Below are positions 34,684 through 45,888 of a DNA stretch of 64,000 nt, one piece after another (positions within the stretch are counted from its first letter, which is position 1; each line of letters opens with the position of its first letter). The stretch is taken from positions 434,001-498,000 of the forward strand of contig ML996707.1 in the NCBI GenBank assembly GCA_010356995.1, in the 5' to 3' direction. Origin of the DNA: Trichodelitschia bisporula. Its lineage: Eukaryota > Ascomycota > Dothideomycetes > Phaeotrichales > Phaeotrichaceae. The position numbers and the translations under genes were made by a program. The notes under the pieces were generated by a model. That model did no database searches. It saw only the letters and a list, made by a program, of their open reading frames with translations, and was not told the DNA's origin.

Positions 34684-36475
34684 TCTGCGGTGACTGGAGT
34701 GCTAAATGTGCCAAGAGTCGATGTTCAAGTGACTATCTACGAAAAGGTCGGTTGATGTTGTCTGTTGTTTGTGGACGGTTGATATGTCAACTTTGCCTGG
34801 ATGCGACGAGAGACTGATAGGGACAGAAAGAATTGCCAATCAGCGGAGAGCAAACTTGACTTGGCATATTTGGGCCAGGGTTTGTTCACGCTATTTACCA
34901 TCTCCTTCGGACTTCAACTTTCTGGCAGATCCAGACTGTCTCCGTGTAGCCATCCGCTACTGGACTTTGCGTTCCAGTACCCTCTACTTGTCTACTCCCG
35001 CCCTCAAACGTCATTGTCAGTTCCAGAAGCCAATGTGGACATCTGATACGGTGAAACAAGATGTCGCGGGCCGGTGCCACCACGGGGCTGCAGCCGTCAA
35101 CGCGTCGAAGGCCCGTAGAAGGTCTTTGGAAGCCGTCTCAACTCCCTCTCTGACATCCCCCCCTCTCCTTCTTTCATGCACGCATAGGTCTGCAAGACGG
35201 ATAGCGCACCTTGCGCCATAAGCCGTCTCGAAGCCCGTTAATGCAGTAGCCTCAGCCACACTGCTGCAACAAGCGTTTTGCCCTGTCGCAAGCCAACCTC
35301 ACCTCGACTCAGCGGTGCCATCTCTCCTCGCTTGAGCACCGCTCGCTACTCGGTGAAGCGATCAATCACGCTCTCCCTTCCATAGCGGGTCTGGGCCGCT
35401 GATGATTGACATCAGCAGGAAAGGTCGGTGGAATGAGTACCGAACTTCGTGGGTTAGCAACCCTCGACGATATTGCGGCCATCAGCACTACGCCACACGT
35501 CCCACGTTCATGACGCGTCTGTTGTCTATTCCAGGTGCCGCAGCGGTGCAAAGCTGCCTTTACCATCTAAGGCGACTTGCTCCGATGATGCTTGCTCCGG
35601 ATTACCAATGACAGATCGTGGGGTTGGGGTTTGCGCAGGTTCCAGCTACACTCGGCCGGCACGTCGGGTTTACCGCATGGGTGCTGAAACGCCTTTGCAG
35701 CGTATACCCGGCCACCTTTAATCTATGGACTTCTTTACTATAGCCATGGACATTCTTATTTGCCAGCGTTGATTACATCTCGCTTGCACAATTCAGCGCT
35801 TGCGGCGCTCTTCCTGGCAAGAAAGCACGAGCGGAGTTCGAAGTCGATCTTTGCTCGTCATGGTCCCCGCAACCCGCGGCAACAAGGACGCTTGACTCCC
35901 GACTCTGAGGCTCCGGACCGTGTGGTCCAACTCCAATTACAATGCATCACCAAGCCTTTCCCCTCCCTATCCTGAGTCCAGTGAAAGCCCTCATACAGGC
36001 CCGTGAGCGTTTAGCTTGCGTCTTGTGTTTTTCCCCATGCCACAATCTGCACGTCACAGCCCTTGCAGTCCGCACGCGCCCTAGTTTCCGCATCCACCCC
36101 ATCAGCGTCGACTTGAGGCCATATCGTTCAATCTATTCCGTCTTATCAGGATGAATCGGAATGCCTCTTTGCACTATCATCCCTGACACGGGCGTTTGAT
36201 GGAGACCCTGGTTCCCCGTTCGCCACCGTCACAAGATCGCTCCATACGCCTCACAGATCTTCTTATTGCCAGATTCTCCCGGCCTTCCATCGGTGTCTTA
36301 ATTAAGCTCTTCCAGTGACGAACTTTATCTCCCGGATAGCTTGATGGCCGTCGTCATAGCGCCTGCGGAGATGCCACGGAGTAGGATCTTCCTCTTGTAG
36401 CCCTCGTTAGTCTTTATACCAAAAGGTGAGCGCCGCGCCCTGATTCCCGCCGTTTGCTGGCTTGTCTTGCTTACC
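34684..36475. other. Divergent intergenic region, about 1.8 kb
   Basis: This lies between APC10 and the rhodopsin-domain gene. Frames of at most 150 codons at 34769-35221 and 35402-35721 look like chance. I see only promoter and leader sequence. Confidence 0.5.
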
Positions 36476-38076
36476 ATGGAGTCCTTAGATACTTGGCCGG
36501 CAGATATGGCTGGCGATACTCCATCAAAGGCTCCGGCCCAGATCGCTGTGGTTGCGGTCCTGGTGGTCCTGACCATGAGCGCTGTCGGTCTGCGGCTCTG
36601 GGTGCGGATCCGCATGATCCGGTCGCTGGGCTGGGATGATATCTTTATGGTTGTAGCATTGGTAAGTTGCGCTGATCACGATGCTTGGGACCAAGGCTGA
36701 CCGGGCTGCAGTTTAACTTCCTTATGTACGACTCTTCATTGATGACCATTGTGCATTACGGCGGCGGCACACACATTACCGATCAATCAGATCTTAGAGC
36801 GGCCACCAGCGTACGTTGAGCTTCACGGGCACTCTACCGTCAAATAACCCCTCGCAGTGGATCCTGGTGGCAGAAACCTTCTACCTCACGACCATTCTCT
36901 TCCTCAAGCTCTCTCTCGGCTTCTTCTTCCTACGCGTCGCCATCAAGAAGTGGCAGCGACGAACCATCATCACCACCATGACAGTATCAACCATCATCCA
37001 TTTCTACCACATCTTCTTCGTCATTTTCATGTGCGGCGACCCGCGCAACTACCTGCAGAACCGCCTCAACCACAAGTGCGTAGGCCGCAATGTCGAAGTC
37101 GCGCTCGCCTACGAGCAAGCAGCCGTCACAACCGCCACAGACTGGATCTTCGCCCTCCTCCCCATCCCCATGCTCTGGAACACAAGCATGGACCTGCGCT
37201 CCAAACTCTCCGTCGGCTTCGTTCTCAGCCTCGGCGCTCTGTAAGTCATCCCACACACCACCTCTTGGTAACGTTTCGCTGACAGGTCTCAGTGGGAGCA
37301 TCTGCTCCATGATCCGTTTCAAGTACATCGAGGGCTTAGGCTCGCATGACGATTTCTTCTGTAAGCCCCATAATAACCCCTCTTAATACCCCACACCCCG
37401 CTAATGGCGCTCAGGGTCCGCGGCCAACGTCTCCACCTGGTCCATCCTCGAAATGGGCACGGGCATCATCGCCGGCTGCCTCGCCACCATGCGCCCCCTC
37501 TTCAAGCGCTTCATGTACCGCGCCGCGCAACTCACCTCCCGCACCAACGGGACCTCGTCACGCTCCTGGCTGCGCTCGCACCGCAAACATCCCTCCCGCA
37601 CGAACGGGTCCGGCTGGGCCTACTCCACGAATTCGACCTTTACGACGACGTGCGTCGGCGGCAAGGACGTCGAACTCGGGTCCCCCGGCGACGAGTTGCA
37701 CAGCGTATTTAGGGAAGAGAAGGATCGCCGGAGGTTTCCGGCTGAGGTGTGGAGCGCAGACCCCGAGCGCGCGGTTATTTGGCCCTACTCCAACCACGCC
37801 GGTCCGCGCAGTGTGTCGCCGGCTGTCGAGGGCGCGATTAGTATCTCCAAGGTTGTGGATGTGGAGGTCAGTGTGGTTGGGCCGGACGATTTGTGGCCCG
37901 TGGTGCGGGGAATTCAGAGGCCAGAGAGGGCGAAGAGTCCGCCCCAGATGAGTGGGGATGTGCCCGAGTGGGAGCGGATGCCGGATTTGGTGACGCCGGA
38001 GGAGAGGGGGCATGGGAGGAAGGGGAGTGGAGGGAGCAGTAAGAGTCGTGGGGGGAGTCCGGTCAGGATCAACTAG
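36476..38076 (+). CDS. Seven-transmembrane fungal rhodopsin-domain (PTH11-related) protein
   Basis: Exons 36476-36661, 36712-36810, 36858-37240, 37293-37360 and 37415-38076 encode 465 residues. Seven hydrophobic helices can be followed: AVVAVLVVLTMSAVGL; one spanning intron 1 (MVVAL-FNFLMY); YLTTILFLKLSLGFFFLRVA; STIIHFYHIFFVIFMC; DWIFALLPIPMLW; VGFVLSLGALGSICSM; and TGIIAGCLATMRPLF. Motifs GWDDIF after helix 1 and DWIFALLPIPMLWN are typical of the fungal rhodopsin-domain family (PTH11 relatives). No CFEM domain precedes it. A hydrophilic tail of about 160 residues, Ser/Pro-rich with WPYSNHAGPRS, follows helix 7. Such proteins are thought to act as G-protein-coupled or surface-sensing receptors; the ligand is unknown. 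Acceptor choice for intron 3 (37292) rests on the LGSICS frame. Confidence 0.88.
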
Positions 38077-38654
38077 TTCTAGGTGCTTTGGGGGGTTTGG
38101 AAATGCTTTAGCGGGCGTTTTGGGGAAGGTTTAGGGAAGTTGGCTACGATTTAGATGGCGTGTTTTTCGGTGTTTTGAGGGCGTCGATGCGCGCTTGCAT
38201 GGAGCATGGAGGTGGGGAGTCGGGTTTGAGCTGGCGCGTTGAGGTTCGGATACCCCAGGCCATGGTTACGGTTATGAAGATACGTAGAACGGACGGCGGC
38301 AGTAGTCGTGCGCTCCAGTCTAATGAGCACGCGATGCTTCATCTCACACATCACCACTGCTCTGCTCTAATGGCGCATAGACTTGACACGTCTAATGGCT
38401 ACAGTGTAAAGTGAAAAGTTTGATAAAAGGCAAAGAGAAGATGAGAGTCAAGAGACGCTCGAGACTCGCGTAAATACACGATGCAGCAAATGTCTCTCTA
38501 TGGTCCTTCCTCCCATCATGCGCGCATTACATCATGTTCGACCTGTTCCTTCCAGACACAACAATGCTCCTGCCTCACGTCTACCTCACGCTCCCACGTG
38601 GAGCTCCCCTCTTCCTCACCCTTCCGGCCCAGCCGAAAGACGTGACGAAAAAAG
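38077..38654. other. Intergenic region downstream of the rhodopsin-domain gene and U2
   Basis: No gene seen. This is presumed 3' untranslated sequence of the plus-strand gene and sequence downstream of the minus-strand U2 gene. Confidence 0.5.
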
Positions 38655-38846
38655 AATTCGCGTCCGACCCAGGTAGTGTAATAGGATCGACACGGTGCTG
38701 CGGGACATGCGCTCGCGCAGCGGTTCCCGCAGCGGGGTTCAAAAATAGATAACGGTTGAAAGACGTCCGAGTTGAACGCCGCTTCAGCGGTTAAACTGAG
38801 CAGAACAGATACTACACTTGATCTAAGCCATGAGGCAAAGAGAGCT
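38655..38846 (-). ncRNA. U2: U2 spliceosomal RNA
   Basis: The minus strand reads TTTGCCTCATGGCTTAGATC followed by AAGTGTAGTATCTGTTCTG, the highly conserved 5' part of U2 snRNA; it includes the GUAGUA that pairs with intron branch sites. Next come CAGTTTAACCGCTGAAGCGG, which can fold as stem IIa, and an Sm-protein site ATTTTTGA at about 38740-38750. Two GC-rich hairpins follow, the last pairing GTCGATCC with GGGTCGGAC around 38660-38690. By alignment to the fission-yeast U2 5' end, transcription starts near 38846. The 3' end near 38655 is estimated, giving about 190 nt, a normal U2 length. Role: branch-point recognition during splicing in the nucleus. Confidence 0.95.
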
Positions 38847-38877
38847 GGGGAATGAAAGAAATGGGGGAGGTGGGCGG

Positions 38878-38887
38878 GTTTATATAG
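38878..38887 (-). promoter_or_regulatory. TATA box of the U2 gene
   Basis: The minus strand reads CTATATAAAC, 32-41 nt before the inferred U2 5' end. U2 is made by RNA polymerase II, so a TATA element at this distance is plausible. Confidence 0.6.
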
Positions 38888-39177
38888 GGTGGGGGTGGGG
38901 GCTGCCTGGTAGGCTGTAGTGACTCAGCGAATCCTTCGGTTCGGTGGGAGGATTTGTGGTATGGAAGTATGATCCCTCCAGAAACCTGTGGGAGTTTAGG
39001 TCATGGATGGAATTGTGGCCTAGTAGGATTCGGAGGGGTTTATATGCCGTGTGGCTCAGTCACCATCCCATGGCGCTGCCAGCTGTAGAGCTAGAACATG
39101 TTACCGGCTTCACCAGCCTTATCATTTTCCCAAGTAGTTCCAAATAGCGTATATCATCCGAGTCCAGTCATCAGTCA

Positions 39178-41207
39178 TTATTCCAGTTTTCCCACAGGCC
39201 TCGTACCAGTGACCTCCCCTTCACCAACTCCCTCCCCAGCCTCAGCAACAATCCCCCTCGCCGCCATCTCTGTCCCCTTCCCCAACGGCTGCGCGCCATA
39301 CCACGCAATAGCCGCCATCCCCAGGAAGGCACTGATGATGCTAAACACCAGTGCCACAATCCCACGCGCCGTGAACCCCGCTGGCAGCGGCTTGGGACTC
39401 ACGTTCGCGCCCTTAAGGTCGAGGAAGTCCTTCTCATTGCCAGCGGCGTTGCCCTTGAAGGGCTGCTTCGCCGCGCGGCAGGCTGCGTAGTGGTCCTCGG
39501 GGATCGTAAGCGAGGATTGTAGCTCGAGGGGCGATTCGATCATCGTTGCGATTAGGCCGGAGGCGGTGTGCCTAAGGTGATGGGTTAGTTAAGCCGAGCA
39601 AAGGCCCGTGGGGACATACCATTCAATGTGGCAGTGGAACAGCCAGATCCCAGGATTATCTGCGCGGAAGCGCAAGACGAAGTTCCCATTCGGCCGCACG
39701 AGGATGGTGTCACGGCGCATGGGGACGGAGGGAAAAGCCGCCTCAATCGAGGCGTTGGCGACGAAGGGGCCGGCTTCGTCGGCCGAGCGGGATACGACTT
39801 GGAAGTTGTGCCCGTGGAGATGGAAGGGGTGTTTGCCGGGGTCGTTGTTGTTGACAACGATGTCGACGATGTCGTCCTTTTTCAGGATGAAGGCGTTGGT
39901 GTTGACGCCGTAGACGGCGGGGTTGGTGGCTAGGTCGCCGGTGGTGAGGGCGGTGTAGATGGTTGGCACTTTGGGGACTACATAGGTGATGTCGTTGAAG
40001 AAGGCGCTGGGGGGTTAGTGAGGCTTGAGGTGGGATGCTTGACGTACTAGTTGGCACCGTCGCCCAGGTTGTCCATTTTCAGGTCCAGGGTCACGGTGTA
40101 GTCGGCTTTGTCGAGCAGTTTCTCGCCGTCCTGCGGTACGAGTCCGAAGTCGTCGAATGGCTCAAAGGCGTCCAGAGGCTGCGCCTTCGGGAGCTCCTTC
40201 GCGCCATCGTACACTAGCCACCCGGTCACGTTCGGGTTCAAGCCGTCCGGAACAGCATCGAAAAGATCCTGGTCCATACTGCCCTGGATGGCAAAGTTGG
40301 CACCAGTTTCGTTCTTCGCCGTCACCAAGACGCTGTAACGCTGCGCTGCTGTTAGATACAGCATGCTTGCTTCCGCTGGTTCAGTATATACGCCGTCAAC
40401 TTCGACGACGCGCATGGTATGGCCCTCAATCCAGAAATACTGAGCGGCGAAGGCGGCCATGTTGATGATGCGGAACATATACGTCTTTCCCGGCTGAACG
40501 TGGATCTGCAGGTTCTGCGTGTCGTTCATCAAGGCTGCGTCCGGGACTGGCTCGGCACCTGTGGGGTTCGCGAAGCTGATGAAGCGGCTCATGAGCGTCG
40601 TTGACACCATCTGATGGTACCAATCACTGAGAGGTAGCACGATTTCTTCATCGTACTGGTCCTTGAAGGGCATGTCCGGGTCGTGGACGATGAACGGCCC
40701 GCGCAGGCCTTCTGGGTACTGCGCCTTGACATGGCTGTGGTACCTACGAGGGTTAGGTGCGGACCTCCAGCATTCATGGCTCTTACCAGTAGGTGCCTGG
40801 TTGATCAACCTAGCAGAATCAGTACCGGTGCGCTATACAAGACAAGCCGTGGAGCTTACAGTGAAGTTATAAGTGAAGGAACTTCCGGGCGGGATCGAGC
40901 ACTGCGTCACGCCGGCCGCACCGTCCATCTCCGTTTGACCGCGGAGGAAGATACCATGAAAATGCAAAGCGGTCGAAACGTTTCCCAGTCCATTAAAGAC
41001 ATTGATGACGACGCGGTCGCCCTTGTTTACCTCGATTTTTGGGATGGGCCATTGGTTGTTTATGCCAATAACCGATCGGTTGAAAGCGCCATCTGGGTTA
41101 CCATAGGCCCAGGTGATATTGAAATCCTTAGTGACCGTTGCCGCTTCGATAAATGGGAACAGGTGCAAGCCTGCTATTATGAGGAAGTTGAACAAAGACA
41201 AAGCCAT
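39178..41207 (-). CDS. FET3: Multicopper ferroxidase (Fet3 type), membrane-anchored
   Basis: Minus-strand exons 41207-40860, 40809-40787, 40743-40048, 40006-39620 and 39571-39178 encode 615 residues. The enzyme oxidises Fe(II) to Fe(III) at the cell surface and hands it to the permease Ftr1. A signal peptide ([19 protein letters not shown]) leads into three cupredoxin domains. All four copper-ligand motifs are present: HFHG, YWYHSH (formed across intron 2), KHPFHLHGH and FHCHIEWH (formed across intron 4). A single helix near the C-terminus ([20 protein letters not shown]) anchors it in the plasma membrane with a short cytosolic tail. Five exons with 41-50-nt introns all hold frame. It is divergent from FTR1, with a 1.28-kb shared promoter full of iron-regulator sites. 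Upstream frame before 41207 is open but lacks a secretion signal. Confidence 0.95.
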
Positions 41208-41270
41208 TTTTGCTGGATGTCTTTTGCTCCTTGCGAGAACAAAAGCCTGACGGGTCCGCGCCGTAAGTAA

Positions 41271-41279
41271 ATCAGATAA
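41271..41279 (+). promoter_or_regulatory. SreA-type GATA site 1
   Basis: ATCAGATAA, 64 bp before the FET3 ATG. Confidence 0.8.
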
Positions 41280-41374
41280 ACCGCCAAGGGAGCCGTAGAA
41301 GCGCCAGAACAAGCAGCAAGGCTTTAGTCTCGCAGATTGATAAGATGGGGAGCCCTGCAGATGCACCCTCGAGG

Positions 41375-41383
41375 ATCAGATAA
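41375..41383 (+). promoter_or_regulatory. SreA-type GATA site 2
   Basis: ATCAGATAA, 168 bp upstream of FET3. Confidence 0.8.
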
Positions 41384-41455
41384 GTCAGGCGACCGGAGCC
41401 ACAATAATCGTAGCGCAGGATGCCGATTCCGGACCGCGTTCACGGCCTGCAGAAG

Positions 41456-41464
41456 ATCAGATAA
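41456..41464 (+). promoter_or_regulatory. SreA-type GATA site 3
   Basis: ATCAGATAA, 249 bp upstream of FET3. Confidence 0.8.
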
Positions 41465-41761
41465 TCGACGAATAGCCGGGGGGTACAGCGTTAGCGTCAC
41501 GGCCGTGCGATGCGGCCGGCCAATGGAGCCGGAAATGGCGCGGCGGGCTATGGGTAAGTGGCGGGCTCGACGACTTGCAGCTTTGGGCGTCAGACCGGTT
41601 GTCTTGGAAAGTTCAGTGAAAAGCTTAAGGGAAAGAAGCCCAGCGCGAGTGTTGATCCAAGAATGCTTCTGTAGACTGCAGGCCGTGGCAGCTGATGAGC
41701 GCCAGTTCTGTTGTGTCCTCTTTGTAATTCTCTTCGGTCGGGTTATTTTGATATTGGCGGG

Positions 41762-41770
41762 ATCAGATAA
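41762..41770 (+). promoter_or_regulatory. SreA-type GATA site 4
   Basis: ATCAGATAA near the middle of the shared promoter. Confidence 0.75.
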
Positions 41771-42377
41771 GGCCTTCGAGGAATTTTCGCATCGGCTAAA
41801 GTTCCTCCAATGGAAAGATTGGTGTGGGTGAATTTGGTAGTCAATGGCGTGAGATGTTCTTGCCTCAGCCGCAGGGTTTTGATGCTGTCCGTCAGCCGGG
41901 GGCGGGATATGTGGTGGGAAGAAGGCGCAAAATCCCGAATACCCGGAGTGGAACGACACTTCCGAATGTCGAGAGACGAGCAAATGCATCAGCGACCAAT
42001 GGAGACTTATGCAAAGTCTGAGAAGCGAGGAAGGCGGCAAGCAAAAACAAAGGCGGGGTCGAGATACAGGCGCTTCCATGACTGAAGATATTACCCAAGC
42101 TTCTTGGACCAGAATATGAGCCGAAGCGCTCAAAGCGATTTGCAGGACGGCCAGTCGTCGATCCAAAGCTTCGCCTGATAGGACGTAGGGTGAAGACTGC
42201 CGGCACTCATCTCGGGTGCAAAGCCGTGGAAGTGTGCCAGTCAAGCCTCACCTCGGCCGAGTCGGAATGGTGCGCAAGGAAGGACCAGGACGCGCCTTAT
42301 TGCACCTGGTCCAAGTCGGGTTGAAGTGTCATGCAGGTCGATCCTCGCCATTCGCAGCGTTTGACGTGGGTTTAAGG

Positions 42378-42386
42378 TTATCTGAT
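42378..42386 (-). promoter_or_regulatory. SreA-type GATA site 5
   Basis: TTATCTGAT on the plus strand, about 100 bp before the FTR1 ATG. Confidence 0.8.
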
Positions 42387-42408
42387 TCCCACCTCGTTCG
42401 CCCTCGCT

Positions 42409-42417
42409 TTATCTGAT
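42409..42417 (-). promoter_or_regulatory. SreA-type GATA site 6
   Basis: TTATCTGAT on the plus strand, 31 bp after site 5 and about 68 bp before the FTR1 ATG. Confidence 0.8.
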
Positions 42418-42484
42418 TTCCTCACCATCGCCCACCCCTCCGCTTCCTACAACAAGGCGCCCTACTGGCGTATCCACAGCAATT

Positions 42485-43809
42485 ATGGTAAACGTTTTTG
42501 CTGTTCCAGGTAGTCAAAATACTTGCTGTTTTCCAGCCATGAACTGATCACATCAGTGTTTTTCATCTGTTTTCGAGAGTGCCTTGAAACAAGCATCATC
42601 GTGTCCGTGCTGCTCTCGTTCTTGAAGCAGACCCTAGGACCCCAGCACGATGAGAAGGTCTACAAGAAACTCGTCAGACAGGTAAAATTCCCACCGAACC
42701 TACAGTCGTCCTGTGTTTGACGAACAATTTCGCGCAGGTCTGGTTAGGCGTTGGTCTGGGCCTGGTGATATGCTTGATCGTTGGCGCGGGCATGATCGGG
42801 GCCTTCTACGGCATCGGCAAGAACTACTTCGCCCTGACCGAGGACCTATGGGAGGGCATTTTCGCCCTCTTCGCCTCGCTCATCATTACGCTGATGGGCG
42901 CTGCCCTCCTGCGCGTGTCCAAGCTACAGGATAAATGGCGCGTCAAGATCGCCAAAGCCATCGAGGCCAAGGATACAGCAACGGGAGTGAAGCTGAGCCA
43001 TCGTATCAGGCGGTGGACCGAAAAGTACGCCATGTTCGTGCTGCCCTTCATCACGGTGTTACGTGAAGGCCTCGAGGCTATTGTCTTCATCGGCGGCGTC
43101 GGCTTGGGTATGCCTGCCAGTGCGTTTCCGCTCGCCGTTATCTGCGGGCTGCTTGCCGGGGTGGTCGCCGGCTACCTCATCTACAGGTATGGCCTTTGGG
43201 TTCTGCTGCAGGTCATTATGACTGACGATGGTTAGGGGAGGGAATCATGCATCGCTGCAGATCTTTCTCATCATTTCGACCTGCTTCCTCTACCTCGTTG
43301 CCGCCGGGCTCTTTTCCAAGTCCATCTGGTACTTGCAGAACAGAGAAGTGGGTTATCAGTTTGCATAACGAGTCTCTTGCTGACTCCAAGAAGTGGAACA
43401 AGATTGTCGGCGGTGATGCTGCTGAGGTCGGCACCGGACCTGGCTCGTACGACATCCGGAGAAGCGTGTGGCACGTCAATGTAAGTTTTCTCCCGGCCTT
43501 CAGCGACTCTGCTGACTCTTAAAGTGCTGCGGTCCTGAAATCGGCGGCGGAGGCGGATGGGGCGTATTCAACTCGCTCTTTGGCTGGCAAAATTCGGCGA
43601 CGTATGGATCCGTCATCTCGTACAATGTGTACTGGCTTGCCGTGATCGTGGGCTTCCTCGCTCTCGGGTTCAACGAGAAGTATGGACACTGGCCATTCTT
43701 GAAGGCCAAGGCAGGCACGGCGGACGACAGCAGCTCGGATACCACTCCTCCAATCCACTATTCGGACAAGGGCGAGGCTACTGAGGGTACTGTGAGAGAG
43801 GTGCGATGA
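42485..43809 (+). CDS. FTR1: High-affinity iron permease
   Basis: Exons 42485-42509, 42557-42681, 42738-43186, 43236-43347, 43391-43480 and 43525-43809 encode 361 residues. The first exon is only 25 nt (MVNVFAVP) and was placed by frame and similarity. Ftr1 carries Fe(III) across the plasma membrane after Fet3 oxidises it. Both REXLE iron-binding motifs are present: RECLE at residues 15-19 and REGLE at 159-163. About seven hydrophobic helices are seen ([38 protein letters not shown] and others). The loop [17 protein letters not shown] with VWHVNCC is characteristic of the fungal family. A short Ser/Asp-rich cytosolic tail ends the protein. The acceptor of intron 4 may be 43390 or 43393, adding or dropping one Lys. 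It is divergently paired with FET3. Confidence 0.95.
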
Positions 43810-44373
43810 TGAGGAGCATCGATGTCAGGAGGGCGTTTCCAAATGGCCTGAAATGGCATGAAGTTTCAGCCTGATTGCTCAGCCTTGTTGTCTTCTGATA
43901 TCCACACTTACCATCGCTCGTGCCGCTCAGGGAAGCGGCATCTACCTTGAATCAGCCTCTTTATTTCGCGATTAAGCGCGTGTCAATTGCTTTCTCTCAG
44001 CATCACATATTGAGAGTGTGCCTTGGGATGAATATTCATCCAGGCGATCCGTACACATGTATCATCTTTGGTGGTAAGAGGTCATGGCTGCACGCCATTA
44101 ATTTTGAAGTGGGGCTGTGTTGGGCCTGATGGGGGTTACAATTTTCGTTGCCACTTCCTCTACCAACTTTTGGTGTGGTTTTGGGGCAACTACTTTTGTC
44201 ATCTACCCCATGTGCCGGGCACAGCCACCTACGACGCCACAAGTGAGATCACCGCCCGAGACATCGCCCGAACTTCTCACCTTACTCGCACACACATCTC
44301 TCTCCTCCAACATACCTTCGTCCATCACACCGACCCGTAAGCCATCAGCCTCCGCACAACACCCTCTATCATA
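43810..44373. other. Intergenic region between FTR1 and the BTB-like gene
   Basis: No gene. It ends in a C/A/T-rich leader typical of fungal promoters. Confidence 0.5.
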
Positions 44374-45888
44374 ATGTCGCCCACAGACATCATCATGTCG
44401 ACCACTGAGCGCTCCCCCTCTCCCCCCTCCGCGAGCTTCATCACCCCCATCGCCCTAGCAGGCAACCTCCTCCTGACCATCAGCACCACCCGTCCTCAGC
44501 TCTTCTCACGCACTTATCGCGTCTCCACCACCGCCCTAACATCTGCCTCGCCCTTCTTTGCCGCACTCCTCCACCCCTCCAAATTCGCCGAAGGCCGCAC
44601 CGTCGCCGAGATTCTAGCCAATCTCCCTTCTTCTCTCGGCGACATGGACTTGGCCCAGCTTCCGCGCGTGCACGTTGAGGACGTGGGCCGGATATCGGCC
44701 GTGAACGATGTGGGTGCGTTGATCGGAGACTTTCTGCGTATCATGCACGGCGAGGAGCTTGACAAGCCGACGATGCCGGTGGCCAATCTCGCGAATCTGG
44801 TTGCCGTGGCAGATCGGTTTGAGGCGCTGGACGCGCTGCGCGAGTGGGCAGAGCGGCGGAAGGTGGTGGAATCGATGGAGCGGCGACAGGTGGTGAAAGC
44901 GGCGCATACGAAGTCGGCAAGGGGGAAGGCGGGACCGGAGACGCTGAGTGAGGAGCGGCTGCGGCAGAGGGTTTTGGCTGGCCTGACGCTGGGGTACTCG
45001 CCGTGGGTGGGCACATACAGCAAACAGTTGATATTGGGGCCTATGACGCGGAGAGAGCGCGAGGCCGAGAATGAGGAGGCGGCGTTGTGGTGGGATTTGC
45101 CGAGTGGAATAGAAGGTCGGTTATTCACTTGTCAGGGCTGAGAGAGGGAGGTGTAGAAGCGGGCAAGGCGCTGTGCTGTTGGACAGCTGGATTTCCTACT
45201 ACTCATATGGCGCAAAGCGAGCCTCTAACACGGGCCAGACGAAATACACGTCCGCCGCACCTACATTCTCGACACTCTCGCATCGATTCAATCCTACTTC
45301 CTCAAACGTTACATGTCGGGCGAGCGTCAGTGCCGACTAGGCTACGACACCTCGGCGGCCTGCGACTCCTTCCAGCTCGGAGAAATGGTGCGCTTCTTCG
45401 GCCGCACAGGGCTGCTCCGAATGTCAAGTACATTGCTGAGCGCCTCGGATGCCGACTCGGATGCGGGAGGCACGGAATATACGGGCAGTATATCCGCCAT
45501 CATCGAACAGCTCAAACAGTGCCCGGGCTATCAAATAGATCCGAACCACAAATATTGCGGGCTGCGCTCGAAGCTGTCGCCCTTGCTCTCGACTTTTGCT
45601 TCGATGTTTAAGCCTAACTATCGCGCTGGCAACGTGGGTATCTGTGGTGACTGTTGGGAGAAGTACCGCCAGCGGTATGCGTGGGGTAGGGCCAAGCGGC
45701 CGGTTACATGGGCCATGGAGACGGCAAACGACGGGGAACGGAAGGGTTATGGCTATGATTACGGTGAAACGTCATGTCTGAATGGTCACTTGCCGGCGCG
45801 GGATATGTTCATGGCGGCGATACGGGATTGGACTGATGTTGAGCTCGCACAAACAGGGTGGAGTACGACACCGTTTCTTAGGGTGTGA
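44374..45888 (+). CDS. BTB/POZ-like domain protein
   Basis: Exons 44374-45115 and 45239-45888 give 463 residues; both exons use the same frame and the 123-nt intron removes the stop at 45139. Residues 30-190 look like a degenerate BTB/POZ fold: LLLTISTTRPQLFSRTYRVS, LTSASPFFAALL, then NLANLVAVADRFEALDAL, where BTB proteins typically read VADKYDC. After the intron a well-conserved C-terminal region (RRTYILDTLASIQSYF, CDSFQLGEMVRFF, YCGLRSKLSPLL) is familiar from uncharacterised Pezizomycotina BTB proteins. Cysteines in QCRLGYDTSAAC and GICGDCW could bind a metal. Probable role: protein-protein adaptor; partners unknown. The start could also be the ATG at 44395. Confidence 0.75.

Larger units (their letters stand above)
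41208..42484. promoter_or_regulatory. Shared bidirectional FET3-FTR1 promoter
   Basis: The 1277 bp between the two start codons contain six exact matches to ATCWGATAA, listed separately: four on the plus strand toward FET3 and two on the minus strand within 110 bp of the FTR1 ATG. Three CCAAT boxes lie at 41520-41524, 41807-41811 and 41996-42000. ATCWGATAA is the known site of SreA-type GATA repressors, active when iron is plentiful; the CCAAT-binding complex with HapX controls iron genes in these fungi. Open frames inside this interval look like chance. Confidence 0.85.

Noticed and set aside
41324-42244. 306-codon minus frame upstream of FET3
   Set aside because: It lies wholly inside the shared iron promoter, is joined to no secretion signal, and lacks any similarity.
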